64,000 bases of DNA from Astropecten irregularis (Eukaryota > Echinodermata > Asteroidea > Paxillosida > Astropectinidae). Under the pieces are notes generated by a model that was given only the letters and a program-made list of their open reading frames with translations, was not told the origin of the DNA and made no database searches. The position numbers were made by a program, and so were the translations under genes. How positions within the stretch are numbered: position 1 is the first letter of the stretch; every line of letters begins with the position of its first letter. This document shows positions 44,908-55,663 of this stretch, one piece after another. Where the stretch lies: NCBI GenBank assembly GCA_963971285.1, contig OZ020259.1, positions 4,030,001-4,094,000 on the forward strand, in the 5' to 3' direction.

Positions 44908-47141
44908 AGTTCCAACAACCCAAGATACTTCCGCATTACAGAAATTCCAAACAAAGACATGTCGAAGAACCGGTCAAGATCAAGCGTGTTCCGACTGCCA
45001 CGACCGGCCGCAATTACGTCCCGGTCATGAAAGCTAGCAAGGAACTTCAGAGGAAACGACGGATTGTCATCATCGGCTCTGGGCCTACCGCCCTGGGCGC
45101 TGCCCGGAGACTCTACGATCTGAAGCAGGAGGATAACGATACCGTCATCACGATCCTGGAGGAGATGGGCAAACCAGGAGGACTGGCCTCGTCTACGAGG
45201 GACGACAAGGGCTTCCTCTGGGACGTCGGGGTCCACGTGGTGTTCTCGCACTACACGTATTTCGACCGAGTTCTGAACATGGCCGTGTCAGAGTGGAACT
45301 ACCGGCGTAGAGCCTCGATGGCCTTCATGAAGGGGTCGGACGGGGTAAGACGATTCATCCCTTACCCCGTTCAGAATAACATCCACTTCATGGATAAAAT
45401 CGACCAGCAGAGAAGCCTGGCGGGGTTAGAGGAGATCACCAACCATCCGATACCTGGCAAGGCCAGGAATTTCGACGAGTGGCTTCTGCAGAAGTTCGGC
45501 AAGGGTCTGGCTGACGTCTTCATGAGGAAGTACAATCGAAAGATCTGGACTGTCGATACCACCGAGATGAATTCTGCCTGGGTTGGTGAGCGAGTGGCCG
45601 TACCGGACGTTTCGGAGATCAAGACCAAGATCAACGAGACGGACAGCGGGGCAGTACCCAAGGATTCGGAGTGGGGACCGAACCGCTTCTTCCGCTACCC
45701 CAAGTATAATGGGACTGGTGGTGTCTGGGAATCTGTAGCCAGACAGCTTCCAAGCCATTGGTTCAAATTCCACCACAAAGTAACCGGTATAGATATTGAC
45801 AAGAAAATCATCTCAGTTGAAGTCGGCCAAGGGGTCAAATCTCAACACGACCTCGAATACGACTCAATTATCTCCACAGCCCCCCTTGACGAATTCACGG
45901 CTTTTCTAAGGAGCCGCGACTCTTTGCTGAGTAATGTTAAGAAACTGGCTTCCCAATTGGTCTACTCTCACACTCACATCGTGGGCGTTGGTCTCAGGGG
46001 TCAAATGCCTAAGAATCTTGCCGATAAGTCCTGGGTGTACTTCCCAGATGACGATTCCCCCTTCTATCGCGTGACGATGTTCTCCAACTATTCCGACGAC
46101 CATGTTCCCAAGCCGACTGGGTCTTACTGGTCGCTCATGTGCGAAATAGCCGAACCTAAAAACAGCGCCAGGCCCGGGGACTGGAACAGAGACGATTTGG
46201 TGCGGCGAAGCATCGAGGCCTTAGCCCTGTATGGCTTCATCACCCCAGATATTGTGGTCTCTAAGCACTACCGTCTGCTCCACCACGGTTACCCCGTCCC
46301 TTCCGTGACGAGAGACCAGATACTAAACGTCGTACAGCCCTGGTTGAAGTCTAAAGGCATCCACTCCCGCGGGCGATTCGGTGGCTGGAGGTACGAGGTA
46401 GCTAATCAAGACCATTCCTTCATGCAAGGGGTAGAGGCCGTTGACAATCTCGTTGGCGGTGTTGAGGAGGTGACCTACCCAGACCCAAATCGCGCCAACT
46501 CCAGGAAGAACACTGATCGCGTCATACCCTTGGACTACGAGATCGTCATAGCTCACTATAACGAAAAACTCGGTTGGTTGAAGCCGTACGCCAACCACAC
46601 CCTGATATACCACCACGGGAATGACCTGGGACCGCCTTTCCAGTTCTATGGCTGGGAACGACTGAAGAACGTCGGCCGCGAGGCTCAAGTTTACCTTCAT
46701 CACATCACCACATACTACCACCAGCTTGCCAACGTGACAGTCTTCGCTCAGGGAGACAAAATGAGCGGCTACTGCTTCAAAGATCCTCTGCAGTTCATCT
46801 CGTCCGCCCGAGCCGGGGTGCCCTGCACCACCATCAAAGGTAGAGGTAGGTACAGAGATCCGGGCCACATCAAATTCGGCAACTATCTGAAGCATTACAA
46901 AAAAGACCCGCTGCATTTTGCGAACGTAACCTTCAGCGAGTTGTATCAGGATCTGTACGGCAAACCGCTGCCCAAGGAAGGCATCCTCTTCTGCTGGAAC
47001 GGCTGTTTCGGGGCGACCAAGGAAATGATCTGGAAACACCCCGTAGAATTTTACCAGAAAGCCCTGACCTATGTCAGCACATTCTCAAACCAAGAAGAGG
47101 CTCACTACTTGGAGCGATTGTGGTATCACTTTTTTACATGA
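44908..47141 (+). CDS. UDP-galactopyranose mutase-like flavoenzyme fused to DUF3431
   Basis: UGM converts UDP-galactopyranose to UDP-galactofuranose using reduced FAD. One 2.2-kb exon; with the exon at 41522 the protein is 783 residues (numbers below). FAD fold: RIVIIGSGPTALGAARRL from 91; GGLASS from 130. UGM signatures: DVGVHVVFSHY (His149), FMRKYNRKIW, AWVGERVAVP (Arg268), SPFYRVTMFSNYS (Arg427), RGRFGGWRYEVANQDHSF. Similarity to fungal UGMs runs the whole 90-570 length. Residues about 580-775 form a DUF3431 domain: EIVIAHYNEKLGWL, LKNVGREAQVYLHHI, ITTYYHQLANVTVFAQGD, CWNGCFGATKEMIW. DUF3431 has no proven reaction that I can cite. Valine replaces the usual glycine before His149. Acceptor CCGTACAG; AATAAA at 47289. 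It probably acts in Galf-glycan synthesis in the secretory pathway (inferred). Confidence 0.93.
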
Positions 47142-47604
47142 GCAATACTCTGATCTCCATGTCAAAAAGAAATGGTCAATCGCACGCGTTGACCCCGGCT
47201 GGCCGTACGGTCATCTTAGTCGGTATTCGCCATAGACTTACTTGTGCACGAAATCTATAATTTCGTTTTCTTGGTGACAGACCTGCTGAATAAAATACCT
47301 ATAAAATGCCTGAAAAATGGCAGGGGGCTGTGGAACAATATTTGTAGTTAAATTTGTAGCTATTAAATAGTGCCAGAATGAAACTTTCAAGGGAATAGGC
47401 CCTAAGCACAACGTACGCAATAGACGTATTATTTTGAAGGGATTTTTGTTGTTTTGTGTCGTAGGCCTATACATACAACACGAAAATAATGACACTTGAC
47501 AAAGAAAAGTTTAAGTGTTGTGAAAATTGGGGTTCCAAACCTTACCAATTATATACCCTCTAAATAATCTACCCCAACCCCCCGTGTGGGACGGGCAAAG
47601 GAAT
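47142..47604. other. 3' flank of mutase gene
   Basis: Contains the likely 3' UTR; no repeat recognised. Confidence 0.5.
47289..47294 (+). terminator. Polyadenylation signal of mutase-DUF3431 gene
   Basis: AATAAA 147 bp after the TGA, the first on this strand. Plausible by position only. Confidence 0.5.
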
Positions 47605-47794
47605 TTATCTTACCCCGAGATCAAAACTGTTCTCGGTCTTTGTTTTACTAATTTATGGACAAATACACCATTTCGGGCAGAAATATTCTTTAATGGTATG
47701 TTTCTACCAGTACATCTTCATAGCCTGAAAGTTATACCGTGAAATCTGTGAACATTCCTGTGTATATCTTACCAATCATGTAATGTACCTTTAA
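47605..47794 (-). mobile_element. Family B MITE, right half
   Basis: CTTACCCCGAGATCAAAACT, GGTATGTTTCTACCAGTACA and ACCAATCATGTAATGTACC with TTAA. Confidence 0.65.
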
Positions 47795-48037
47795 TGAATA
47801 ACATTTTTTCTCAGGTGAGAAAAATATTCATCATGCGGTGACGGGGCTGAAAATGTCACTTCGTGACAAAATGTTGTTGTTGTTGTTGTTTTCTAGACAT
47901 TAGCGCATGTGCAAACGTACTCTTTTCCCTTCATAATTGTAATACGAGGCTAAAATATCAACTTTATATGATTATTTATTGCGAGTGTTTGGTATTTAAG
48001 ATAGAAATGGAAAGTGTTCAAAATGAACTCCTATTAA

Positions 48038-48484
48038 ACAGGGTGTCCCCCCCCCCAAAAAAAAACCAACACTTGTGTCGTGAACTATTATATAAAAATT
48101 AAACTGTTTATCACTTCAAGATTCAGATATGTAATACAGCCATGTCTTGGCTATCACCATGTAGAATTTGAACAAAATTGGAGTAAAATTGAGTGAAAAA
48201 ACTAAGACTGAATTACCCAACCTCAAAATCCGATTTTCATCTTTCTTTCATACACTTCATGTGTGTATTGACCACTATGCATGTTATCCTTTCAAAATTT
48301 GTTTTTAAGGAGTACTCATTCAATTGGTCATATTTTCGCCAATTTCAGCCCGATTTTGTTTAAGTTGTACATGGTGATAAACAAGACATGGTTGTATCAC
48401 ATATTCTGAATCTTGAAGTGATAAACAGTTTTTAACATAATGGGTCCCGACACAGTGTTGCGTTTTTTTTCTGGGACACCCTGT
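48038..48484. mobile_element. Fold-back element with ACAGGGTGTCCC termini
   Basis: ACAGGGTGTCCCCC at the left and GGGACACCCTGT at the right. Long inner arms: TTATCACTTCAAGATTCAGA and CATGTCTTGGCTATCACCAT at the left are inverted at 48365-48440. 447 bp with a spacer of about 200 bp. Single arms recur at 9266-9415 and 56880-57000. Confidence 0.8.
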
Positions 48485-48749
48485 ATACATGTATTTATCT
48501 TATTTTTCTTGTGCCTTAACATGTCATAATACGTGTATTTTTACATGAAAATATATAGTCTATATGGTCAATGTAAAATAGCACTTGCAAATATCATAGA
48601 AGTGCGGTATACGAACACTATAGTTTTATATTACACTATAGTGTCACCATGTAGGCCTACATTCTTATTTTAATATCTAAGCTGCCACTAATAAATAAAT
48701 GTCAAATTGTTATTTTTGTATCATGGATACATCTTTAGAATCACAACCT
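48485..48749. other. AT-rich non-coding interval
   Basis: No gene or clear repeat seen. Confidence 0.4.
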
Positions 48750-48986
48750 GGGCCCAATTTCATGGAACCCGTTACCGTTAGCAAAAATTCTTCGCTTACG
48801 GTAGCAGAATTGTTTGGGTTACGGTTAGCGTATTTCACGGAAGAGTTTCCTTTTTGGTAACGGTATTTAAGCAAGGAATTTGTGCAGAATGCATACGACA
48901 TCCGTTAAGCAGAAAATGATCACGGTTACCCTAGAAATTCCTCGCTAATTGAGAGTCTTCTTTACGGATTCCATGAAATTGGGCCC
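48750..48986. mobile_element. Family 2-like MITE, GTTACCGTTAGC type
   Basis: GGGCCCAATTTCATGGAACC to ATTCCATGAAATTGGGCCC, 237 bp, with repeated GTTACCGTTAGC/GCTTACGGTAGC words inside. The outer ends match family 2 but the interior is distinct; a fragment lies at 15635-15720. Confidence 0.8.
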
Positions 48987-49061
48987 GGGTCGAGGGTGGA
49001 ATAAATTTTTCACAGAAATATTGTACATGTATTGGTATTTGAAGGCGTGGATATCAAACCT

Positions 49062-49658
49062 TAAAGGTAGTATAGGATTTGTAAAGATGTGCGTTTTGGC
49101 TGAATTTGGTACTTAAACAGAAGTGAAGGTCTTAAACTTCCTTACAGACGTAGATTTTTTATGTACCTTTTTACGCTTTATTCATCTGGATAGCAGAAAT
49201 ACGGCCGCTTTCAAAATGGTACTGAATCGTTCGGACCATGGAGCGAACGTTTTTTTTTTTAAAAGACACTAAATCTTGATTTCCTTGAAAAACCCAGCAT
49301 CTGATGAACCAAGATTTCCCATGGTGACTGTTTGTACTGTTTACGAACTGTTGAGTCCATTTTCTGGCTCAAACTCAATATTGTTTTTGGGGAGGCATTG
49401 GATGCAAGGCGCGGTTCTAGGTGGGGGGGGGGGGGGGGGTTAGGGGGGCTGTAGCTGTCTAGGCCCCCCCCCCCCCCCAAAAAAAAATGCAAGTAAAAAA
49501 CTAATTCTTGAAAATACTGTATTTGTTCAGTTATTAAGCGCCAATTACATAAAAAACGCGTTGTGTGGGCTATACTGTGCATGTTTTTCGACCCCTAATA
49601 AGACATAGCTTAAGCGAGTGTTAGAAGAACCCCAAATAATTATTGGGTCTTGTAGCCC

Positions 49659-49689
<31 letters not shown>

Positions 49690-49755
49690 TAATAATAATA
49701 ATAATGGCTCTAGAACCGCGCCTGTTGCATGCAAATCCTGTACGCTGCCTTAAGA
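49062..49755 (-). mobile_element. Family C MITE split by a family H insertion
   Basis: Reverse family C from TTAAAGGTAGTATAGGATTT through TCCTTGAAAAACCCAGCATC and GAACTGTTGAGTCCATTTTC, resuming after 49732 with GCAAATCCTGTACGCTGCCT plus TAA. The interruption is the hAT-like element at 49406-49724. Confidence 0.75.
49406..49724. mobile_element. Family H hAT-like MITE nested in family C
   Basis: AAGGCGCGGTTCTAG (first base changed from C) to CTAGAACCGCGCCTG, 319 bp. Flanks TTGGATGC and TTGCATGC differ at one base, as expected of an aged 8-bp duplication. Confidence 0.85.
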
Positions 49756-50270
49756 TACAAAATATCCATAAATTATTGTGTATAATACATGCAGAACCTT
49801 GCAACTATCAGTGGATCAATATTGCATGACTACTTTCAACACTAAATAATGCTTATTTATACGCTGCAGTTTTGTTGCTTGCAAAACCAACAAAAATGCA
49901 AACCATAGTTCAACTCAGTGGGGGAGGTGAGGTGGCGGGGATTATACATTGTTAGCTTAACAATGGTATCGTCAATGGTCAATGCAGGGAGGTATAGACA
50001 TTTCTACCTCCATTGTCAATGGTAAGTTGGCCGTGAAACCATGGCGACGAAAAACAAGGGCAATTTATACGGCGCTGCTGTATAAACAGCCATAAGTGCA
50101 GCCATTGAACAGCCATATGCATTATAGCCCCTGTGTGGAAGTTGTGGTATATTACATATGTTGTTTTATAGCGATCCAAGTTCATTTTAAAATTTCACAC
50201 AAGCCCGAGGCGCATTATCTTTTCTATGTGCATTCAATAAACACGTATTGAGTATGTTAATGTGTACACT
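49756..50270. other. Non-coding, no feature recognised
   Basis: No gene or repeat supported. Confidence 0.4.
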
Positions 50271-50470
50271 ACGTCCGTGAAGGGCAAGCCTCATTTGCAT
50301 ATTTCTATCTCCCCCGACAAAAAAATATTATAATTATTCATGATTCATACCGGGCGCGATATTGGAATCGATTCACCTTGCCGGCGGTGAGCCAGTGTGA
50401 CGTGGCAACCAACGAATTTACGGTCCGCCGCACTCGGCACCAGTACCGCGGGGTGTATATAGGCCCTACG

Positions 50471-50687
50471 CACCGGCGCACCCAGGATTTTGTCTTGGGG
50501 GGGCTCAAAGAAAAATTTTCTCCCGCAAAACATTTTGTGACTCCCCCCCCCCCCTTCCTCCTCTCCCTTTCCCTCTCCCCCCCCCCTTTTTTCGTTTTTT
50601 TCCCTTTTTTTTTTTTTTTCAGGGACCCTCTTGGGGGGGGGGGGGGGCTCAAGCCCCCCCGAGCCCCCCCCCCCGGGTGCACCACTG
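50471..50687. mobile_element. hAT-like MITE with 8-bp duplication GCCCTACG
   Basis: Left end CACCGGCGCACCC, right end GGGTGCACCACTG; GCCCTACG lies on both sides (50463-50470 and 50688-50695). The interior has poly-C, poly-T and poly-G runs. It interrupts a sequence related to the SINE that ends at 50872. Confidence 0.82.
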
Positions 50688-50695
50688 GCCCTACG

Positions 50696-50872
50696 TCCTC
50701 TGAAACATCGCGGGATCAATTGCATGTCGTGGGTTCGAATCCCATCTGAGGCAGGTGCATGAAATTTTTTTTTTTATCATGTGCACTCAATAAGCTTCCG
50801 AATTCTAACCTTCAGCAAGCACTGGGTTTGCAATGCTCATGTCGGTGAAGGGCAAACCTAATTTGCATATAG
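50696..50872 (+). mobile_element. SINE with GTTCGAATCCC box B and TTTGCATAT tail
   Basis: GTGGGTTCGAATCCCATCTG, then AGCACTGGGTTTGCAATGCT and GGTGAAGGGCAAACCTAATT. Same order as the 25845 element. The head is separated from its upstream part by the insertion at 50471. Confidence 0.6.
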
Positions 50873-51172
50873 CAGGCGCGGTTCTAGAGCCAAAATTTTT
50901 GGGGGGCTAGAAGAGCCATTATTTTTTTGGGGGGCTAGAAGACCCAATATTTTGGGTTCTTCTAACACTCGCTTCTGCTATGTCTTATTAGGGGTCGAAA
51001 AACATGCATATTATCATGCCACACAACGCGTTTTTTATGTAATTGGCGCTTATTAACTGAAAAAATCCAGTATTTTCAATTAAAAAAATTTTCACTTGCA
51101 TTTTTTTTGGGGGGCTAGACAAAATTTTTGGGGGGCTACAGCCCCCCTAGCCCCCCCGTAGAACCGCGCCTG
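50873..51172. mobile_element. Family H hAT-like MITE with 8-bp duplication GCATATAG
   Basis: CAGGCGCGGTTCTAG to GTAGAACCGCGCCTG, 300 bp. GCATATAG at 50865-50872 and 51173-51180. It landed in the tail of the preceding SINE, so it is younger than that SINE. Confidence 0.92.
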
Positions 51173-51184
51173 GCATATAGACCT

Positions 51185-51480
51185 CTCTCTCCTGAGGATG
51201 ACCAGAGCACACTGGTCGAAACGTCGAGAACATTATATTCTCTCATCGGTCCTTCTCACGACCACACATCTTCCAAGAAGTGTTATACAATCATGGTGTC
51301 ACCGCAAGTCTTACTCATTTTAGTCTCTCCACCGGGAAACTTCAAATCCTACAAATAGTTAAGGAGCAAAGTTCTGACAACCCTCTTATTAAGGAGTTAG
51401 CTCAACACCCACTACATCTATTGTTTGACTTCATGAAATGGAAGTTTATACCATTAACAGCTTTGCTATAGGTAGTATGT
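51185..51480 (+). mobile_element. Penelope-type remnant with hammerhead-like core
   Basis: CTGAGGA (51192-51198), a 6-bp stem GACCAG/CTGGTC around AGCACA, then GAAACGTC (51218-51225): the order of a hammerhead ribozyme core, CUGANGA-stem-GAAA. In frame it reads LSPEDDQSTLVETSR, a tail seen in such elements. A short ORF continues to 51356. Cleavage was not assessed; one unpaired U sits at the base of the stem. Confidence 0.5.
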
Positions 51481-51952
51481 GGCTTCAAATTGTGGTATCA
51501 CTTTTGAGAAAATGTGGTATCATTTGAGGAGCAACAAAAAACAAGAATCACTTTCCTACAATGCAACTGAAAAAAGGGGCGCGGTCGTATTTTCGGCCCC
51601 CAAGTCCTTGATACGTATTTGGGTGAATGATTATGTAATTCATAATCCATTCACAGAAAGAAAAAAACATTTAAAAATATAAGTCAGAAGCAAGAGCTTA
51701 AAACTATTTGTTGAATTGTCTTTTGTTTTTCTTAATTGTTTTGGGGAAATATTACAATAATTTTGGGGATATTACACAAAAGTGCTACCACAATTTGAGG
51801 CCACTACCTAGAAATGTTCTCTGAGGTCTGCTCTATCAATTTCATAAGTCAGACCTTAGATGTAGTCGGAATTGAGAACTCTAATTTGTTCATGGTCCAT
51901 GTTCCTTGTCTAATAGGGCTACTTGTTTCTGTTGGTATATTGGAAGGGAGCA
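51481..51952. other. Non-coding, no feature recognised
   Basis: AT-rich with repeated GTGGTATCA words; no gene supported. Confidence 0.4.
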
Positions 51953-52310
51953 TTAAAGGTAGTATCATACTCTGGTTTTTGTCAAAGAAATACAGATGCA
52001 TGGGTACAAATATCACGCAAGATACAGTCACAGTCATCTGTAAAAATTCCAGTCCAATTACGGTGCCCACTTTTTGAGAAAATCGTGAAAAAACGACCAC
52101 AGTATTTTCTCTTTTAAATTTGATCTTTTAAAAGATCAAAAAGATTTTCGGTCGTTGTTTTCCTAATTTCTGGATAAGTATACCATTCCAGGCAGAAAAA
52201 TGTTAACGGTATGTGTTTCTACCGGTACCATCTTCATAACCTGTAAGTTATACGTAAATCTGTGAACATTTCTGTTGTGGTCTCTTACCAAAGTATGATA
52301 CTACCTTTAT
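51953..52310 (-). mobile_element. Family A MITE, full length
   Basis: AGGTAGTATCATACTCTGG to CCAAAGTATGATACTACCT, 358 bp; borders TTAA and TTAT. Confidence 0.82.
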
Positions 52311-54960
52311 AGCTCTATATGGTTCAACCATTATCGAGAGTTTTTCGGAACTAGAGATATAGGTGCTATGTGTTGCGTCTGGCCAGATGAAAGGGGCTAC
52401 CTGTACCTTTTATAGATGTTGTGGCGCATCCTGGAAGGGGGGGGGGTTGGAAGCATGATGGGTATAGACATGTGCAAATCCTATTATGCGTGGATATCTC
52501 AACAATAATGAAAATTCTAAAGAACTTCATAGGGCCCTTGGGTTTTTTTTGTACGTGTTGGAATTGTGCTTAAAACAAACGTTTACATGGTGTTTTTGAG
52601 GTGAAGGATATGCAGGATGGTAAGAATGTGGATAAGATATCCCTCCCCGCCAGAGACCAATAAAAGACAATGACACCATGGACCGTGTGTTGAGTGGCCT
52701 GACATAAGAGTAACGTTTATATTTGGGAAAAGTCTGTTGACCTCCGAAGTATTATACAGTATTTAAGATAATTATTATTTTTGTTATCAATGAGGGTCCA
52801 AACGTGAAGCATTTGTGGAGGAGTACATGTACATGTATGATCCAGCAGGAAGTATACTCCCCTCGCAATGGCGATTGCTTCATTGACATTTAATTATGTA
52901 TGTCCTCACTCACAAGTCACAAGTGAAGCAAGTATGGGAGCAAGGGAACAACCTCTCGAGAGGAGTATAGGGGGAAGTGTCGTGGCAGTATTGGTATGCC
53001 CTTATAGGTACACTCCCCTGAAGAGTGTACCTATAAGGGCAATGTGAACATCAGAATTCTGCACCAGATGCATGCGTATTTACTGTACGTTGTAAATTAA
53101 TGACCCGAAATTTCCCGATATTTGAGTATCTTTGGCTTTATAAATCAACGTTTTCTCTAAGCATGACACAGGCTGCTGAATTTGGTACGAGATGAACACG
53201 TAGGGTAAATGTGCCATGATTCGGACACTTAAGCAATTTTGGATTATTTGACCTTCTTAATGTTTGTTTCTCTCAACTATTTTCACTTATGATCAACAAA
53301 GTGAAGTTATTATATCCAGGTTGATATTTTATGAAAGTTTTTTGTGTCCTTGAAATGAAATTGACTTGAAAAATAACCTTAATTTTAGCCATGATTCGGA
53401 CACCCTGTCCATGATTCGGACACACATGAAAAAATGCTGAAAAAAAACATGCCTTGCAAAATAAAATAATACCTCATCAATGCAGTGGGCAAATTCTTAA
53501 GTTGCCACCATTTATTTTCCCCAAAAAGTGTCATTTGACTGCTCAGAACTCAAAAAAGAAAATTGGTGCATGGACACATCCAGGACTTATTTTCAGAGTT
53601 TTTGAAGGCAATGCCCTGATAAAAACGGGCCATTTCGGCCATATCGTGAAAACTGAACTCCATTCCGTCCGTGCGCTCCCGTGCGCACCACTGTAGTGTG
53701 TACAAAAGTCAATAGCGTAGATATTAGACTCCAGCCATTGACGAAATGAACGGCAGTCAATGGAGTGGAGTGTAAATTCGGGAGATGCCGGCATTTCTTC
53801 TAAAATGGAACATACACAAGCCACAAAATTATTTTGGCATATTTTTTAGCGACTCTGGGGGCCTGGGTAGCATAAATCAATGGAGTGTCATAAAGCATGG
53901 CACATATACCTTGGCTTCTGGACAAGGAAATTTATGCAAGTTCAAATTGGCAACGCAGCTCTCCATAATTTGGACCTTGATGGTATATTGATGAACAGAA
54001 TATACCAGTTTCATATAAAAAAAATCCTGTTAAATTTAATTAATTTTCTGTGTTTTTAAATAATGCATTTTCTCACAACCCTATTTTTAACAGGGCTCTT
54101 AAGTTAAGGATCACACTTTTTTTAACTTGAGGCTGCACCCCAATTTCCTATCAGAAATGTGACATTTTATAATAGGAATTGGATCATGTAAAGTATGTGG
54201 CACCGTTGTTTAGTCTAATAGGCCCTAGTGCACCTATCGGAAAGAATTCCACTGATGACCATAATTTGTGCACAACTCTATAGAACCAACAGAGGGCGTT
54301 TTGAGCAAACTGGCTTTGTACAGTTTGTAGGTAAAAGAACCCTGTAAAACTCACTTTTCAGATATTCTACGCAAGTTTTCCACACCTGAAATTGAGGTTT
54401 ATCATAATTTGTATCCAATAAGTTAACTCTTGGAGGATATAATCCTTTTTCCGTAATGGTGATCAGTGGAATTCTTTCCCATTTGCATTTGCACATTACC
54501 GAGCATCCGAATGCTTCCGAAAACGTTGCTTCCGAAGACCTGCCGAAGATGACGTTCGTTGTGACGTCACAGGTCATTTAAATAAAGTAATAAAATCCAC
54601 TTTTTGGCTCAGGTATATACTGTTTCGTATGTTTTTCAGCGTTTCCAACCCTCTTGAAACCATTCTAAGGCGTTCCATGCGATACAATGTCAAAATGTTG
54701 ACTACAACATACATATCTGGGGCATTTTTGGTCATTACCGGATTTTTTTCTACGAAAGTAATTAAGAGTGTTCCGATAAAGCCCTAGTCGTGTGCAGCGC
54801 CACCTACCGGTGGTTCCGGGAACATTGCGTCCAGTCATATCTGCAGCTGCAAGAACGAGCCCAAAGACACCCATTGCGCCTCGTAATCGATGACGCGATT
54901 ACCTCAGTCAATTACAATAATAATATCATCATTGTCCAGTCACCATTGTCAAAGGCCATG
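52311..54960. other. 2.6-kb interval without a recognised gene
   Basis: Least repetitive stretch of the window. It holds a perfect hairpin (listed separately), three CCATGATTCGGACAC words (53215, 53392, 53410) and scattered short ORFs without domains. Confidence 0.45.
52998..53040. repeat. Perfect 18-bp stem hairpin
   Basis: GCCCTTATAGGTACACTC, a 7-base loop, then GAGTGTACCTATAAGGGC. No mismatch in 18 pairs. Origin unknown: a MITE remnant or a small structured RNA are both possible. Confidence 0.85.
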
Positions 54961-54965
54961 ACATG

Positions 54966-55292
54966 CATTAGGCCGAAAGAAAAAATTGTTGTGTTGCTCA
55001 GCGACCGACCGTAAAATGCCAAAACTTTGGGTCGGGATTTTTTTTTTCTCCGAGTTCTAAAGTATAAAAACTCACGATTTTTGACAGAAAATGTAAGATT
55101 TAGCAATAAAAAGCGTGTCTCCTCAAAACGACACAAGACCGTTGATTTATAAGCCCTGGTGACCATACATAATTTTATTCTTAAACGTTTGAAAGTCGGC
55201 CCCCCCCCAAAAAAAAAAATCGACCGACCGACCCAAAATTTCAATGTTTCCACTTGAGGGCAACACAACAATTTTTTTTTCGGCCTTATGCA
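54966..55292. mobile_element. GGCCGAAA inverted-repeat MITE
   Basis: TTAGGCCGAAAGAAAAAATT plus GTTGTGTTGC is inverted as GCAACACAACAATTTTTTTT plus TTCGGCCTTA; about 327 bp with TGCA/TGCAT at both flanks. The internal CGACCGACC words also occur inverted. Confidence 0.8.
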
Positions 55293-55364
55293 TGCGATCC
55301 AGGTCACCGAGCATGCAGCTGTAATCGCACTTTGTCTACTAAATGTACATAAAATAACAACCAT

Positions 55365-55663
55365 GTGAAAATTTGAGCTCAATTGGACATAATGAGTCAC
55401 GAGAAAAATATTGATAATAGCGCAAACACAACTCAATTTCTCTTATAAAACATAAAGAATGGTTTTGATCTTACCCCGAGATCAAAACTGTTTTCGGTCT
55501 TTGTTTTACTAATTTCTGGATAAATACAAAAATTCAGGTGGAATTATCTTAACGGTACGTTTCTACCAGCCGCACCATCTTCATATCTTGAAAGTTATAC
55601 CCAAATCTGTGAATATTTCTGTTTGGGTATGTAATGTATACCAATCCTGTACTGTACCTTTAA
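55365..55663 (-). mobile_element. Family B MITE
   Basis: GAGCTCAATTGGACATAATG, CTTACCCCGAGATCAAAACT, and right end ACCAATCCTGTACTGTACC with TTAA. Left terminus lost. Confidence 0.7.

Noticed and set aside
46323-47039. 238-codon minus-strand ORF
   Set aside because: Shadow of the mutase-DUF3431 exon, whose plus-strand frame has clear homology.
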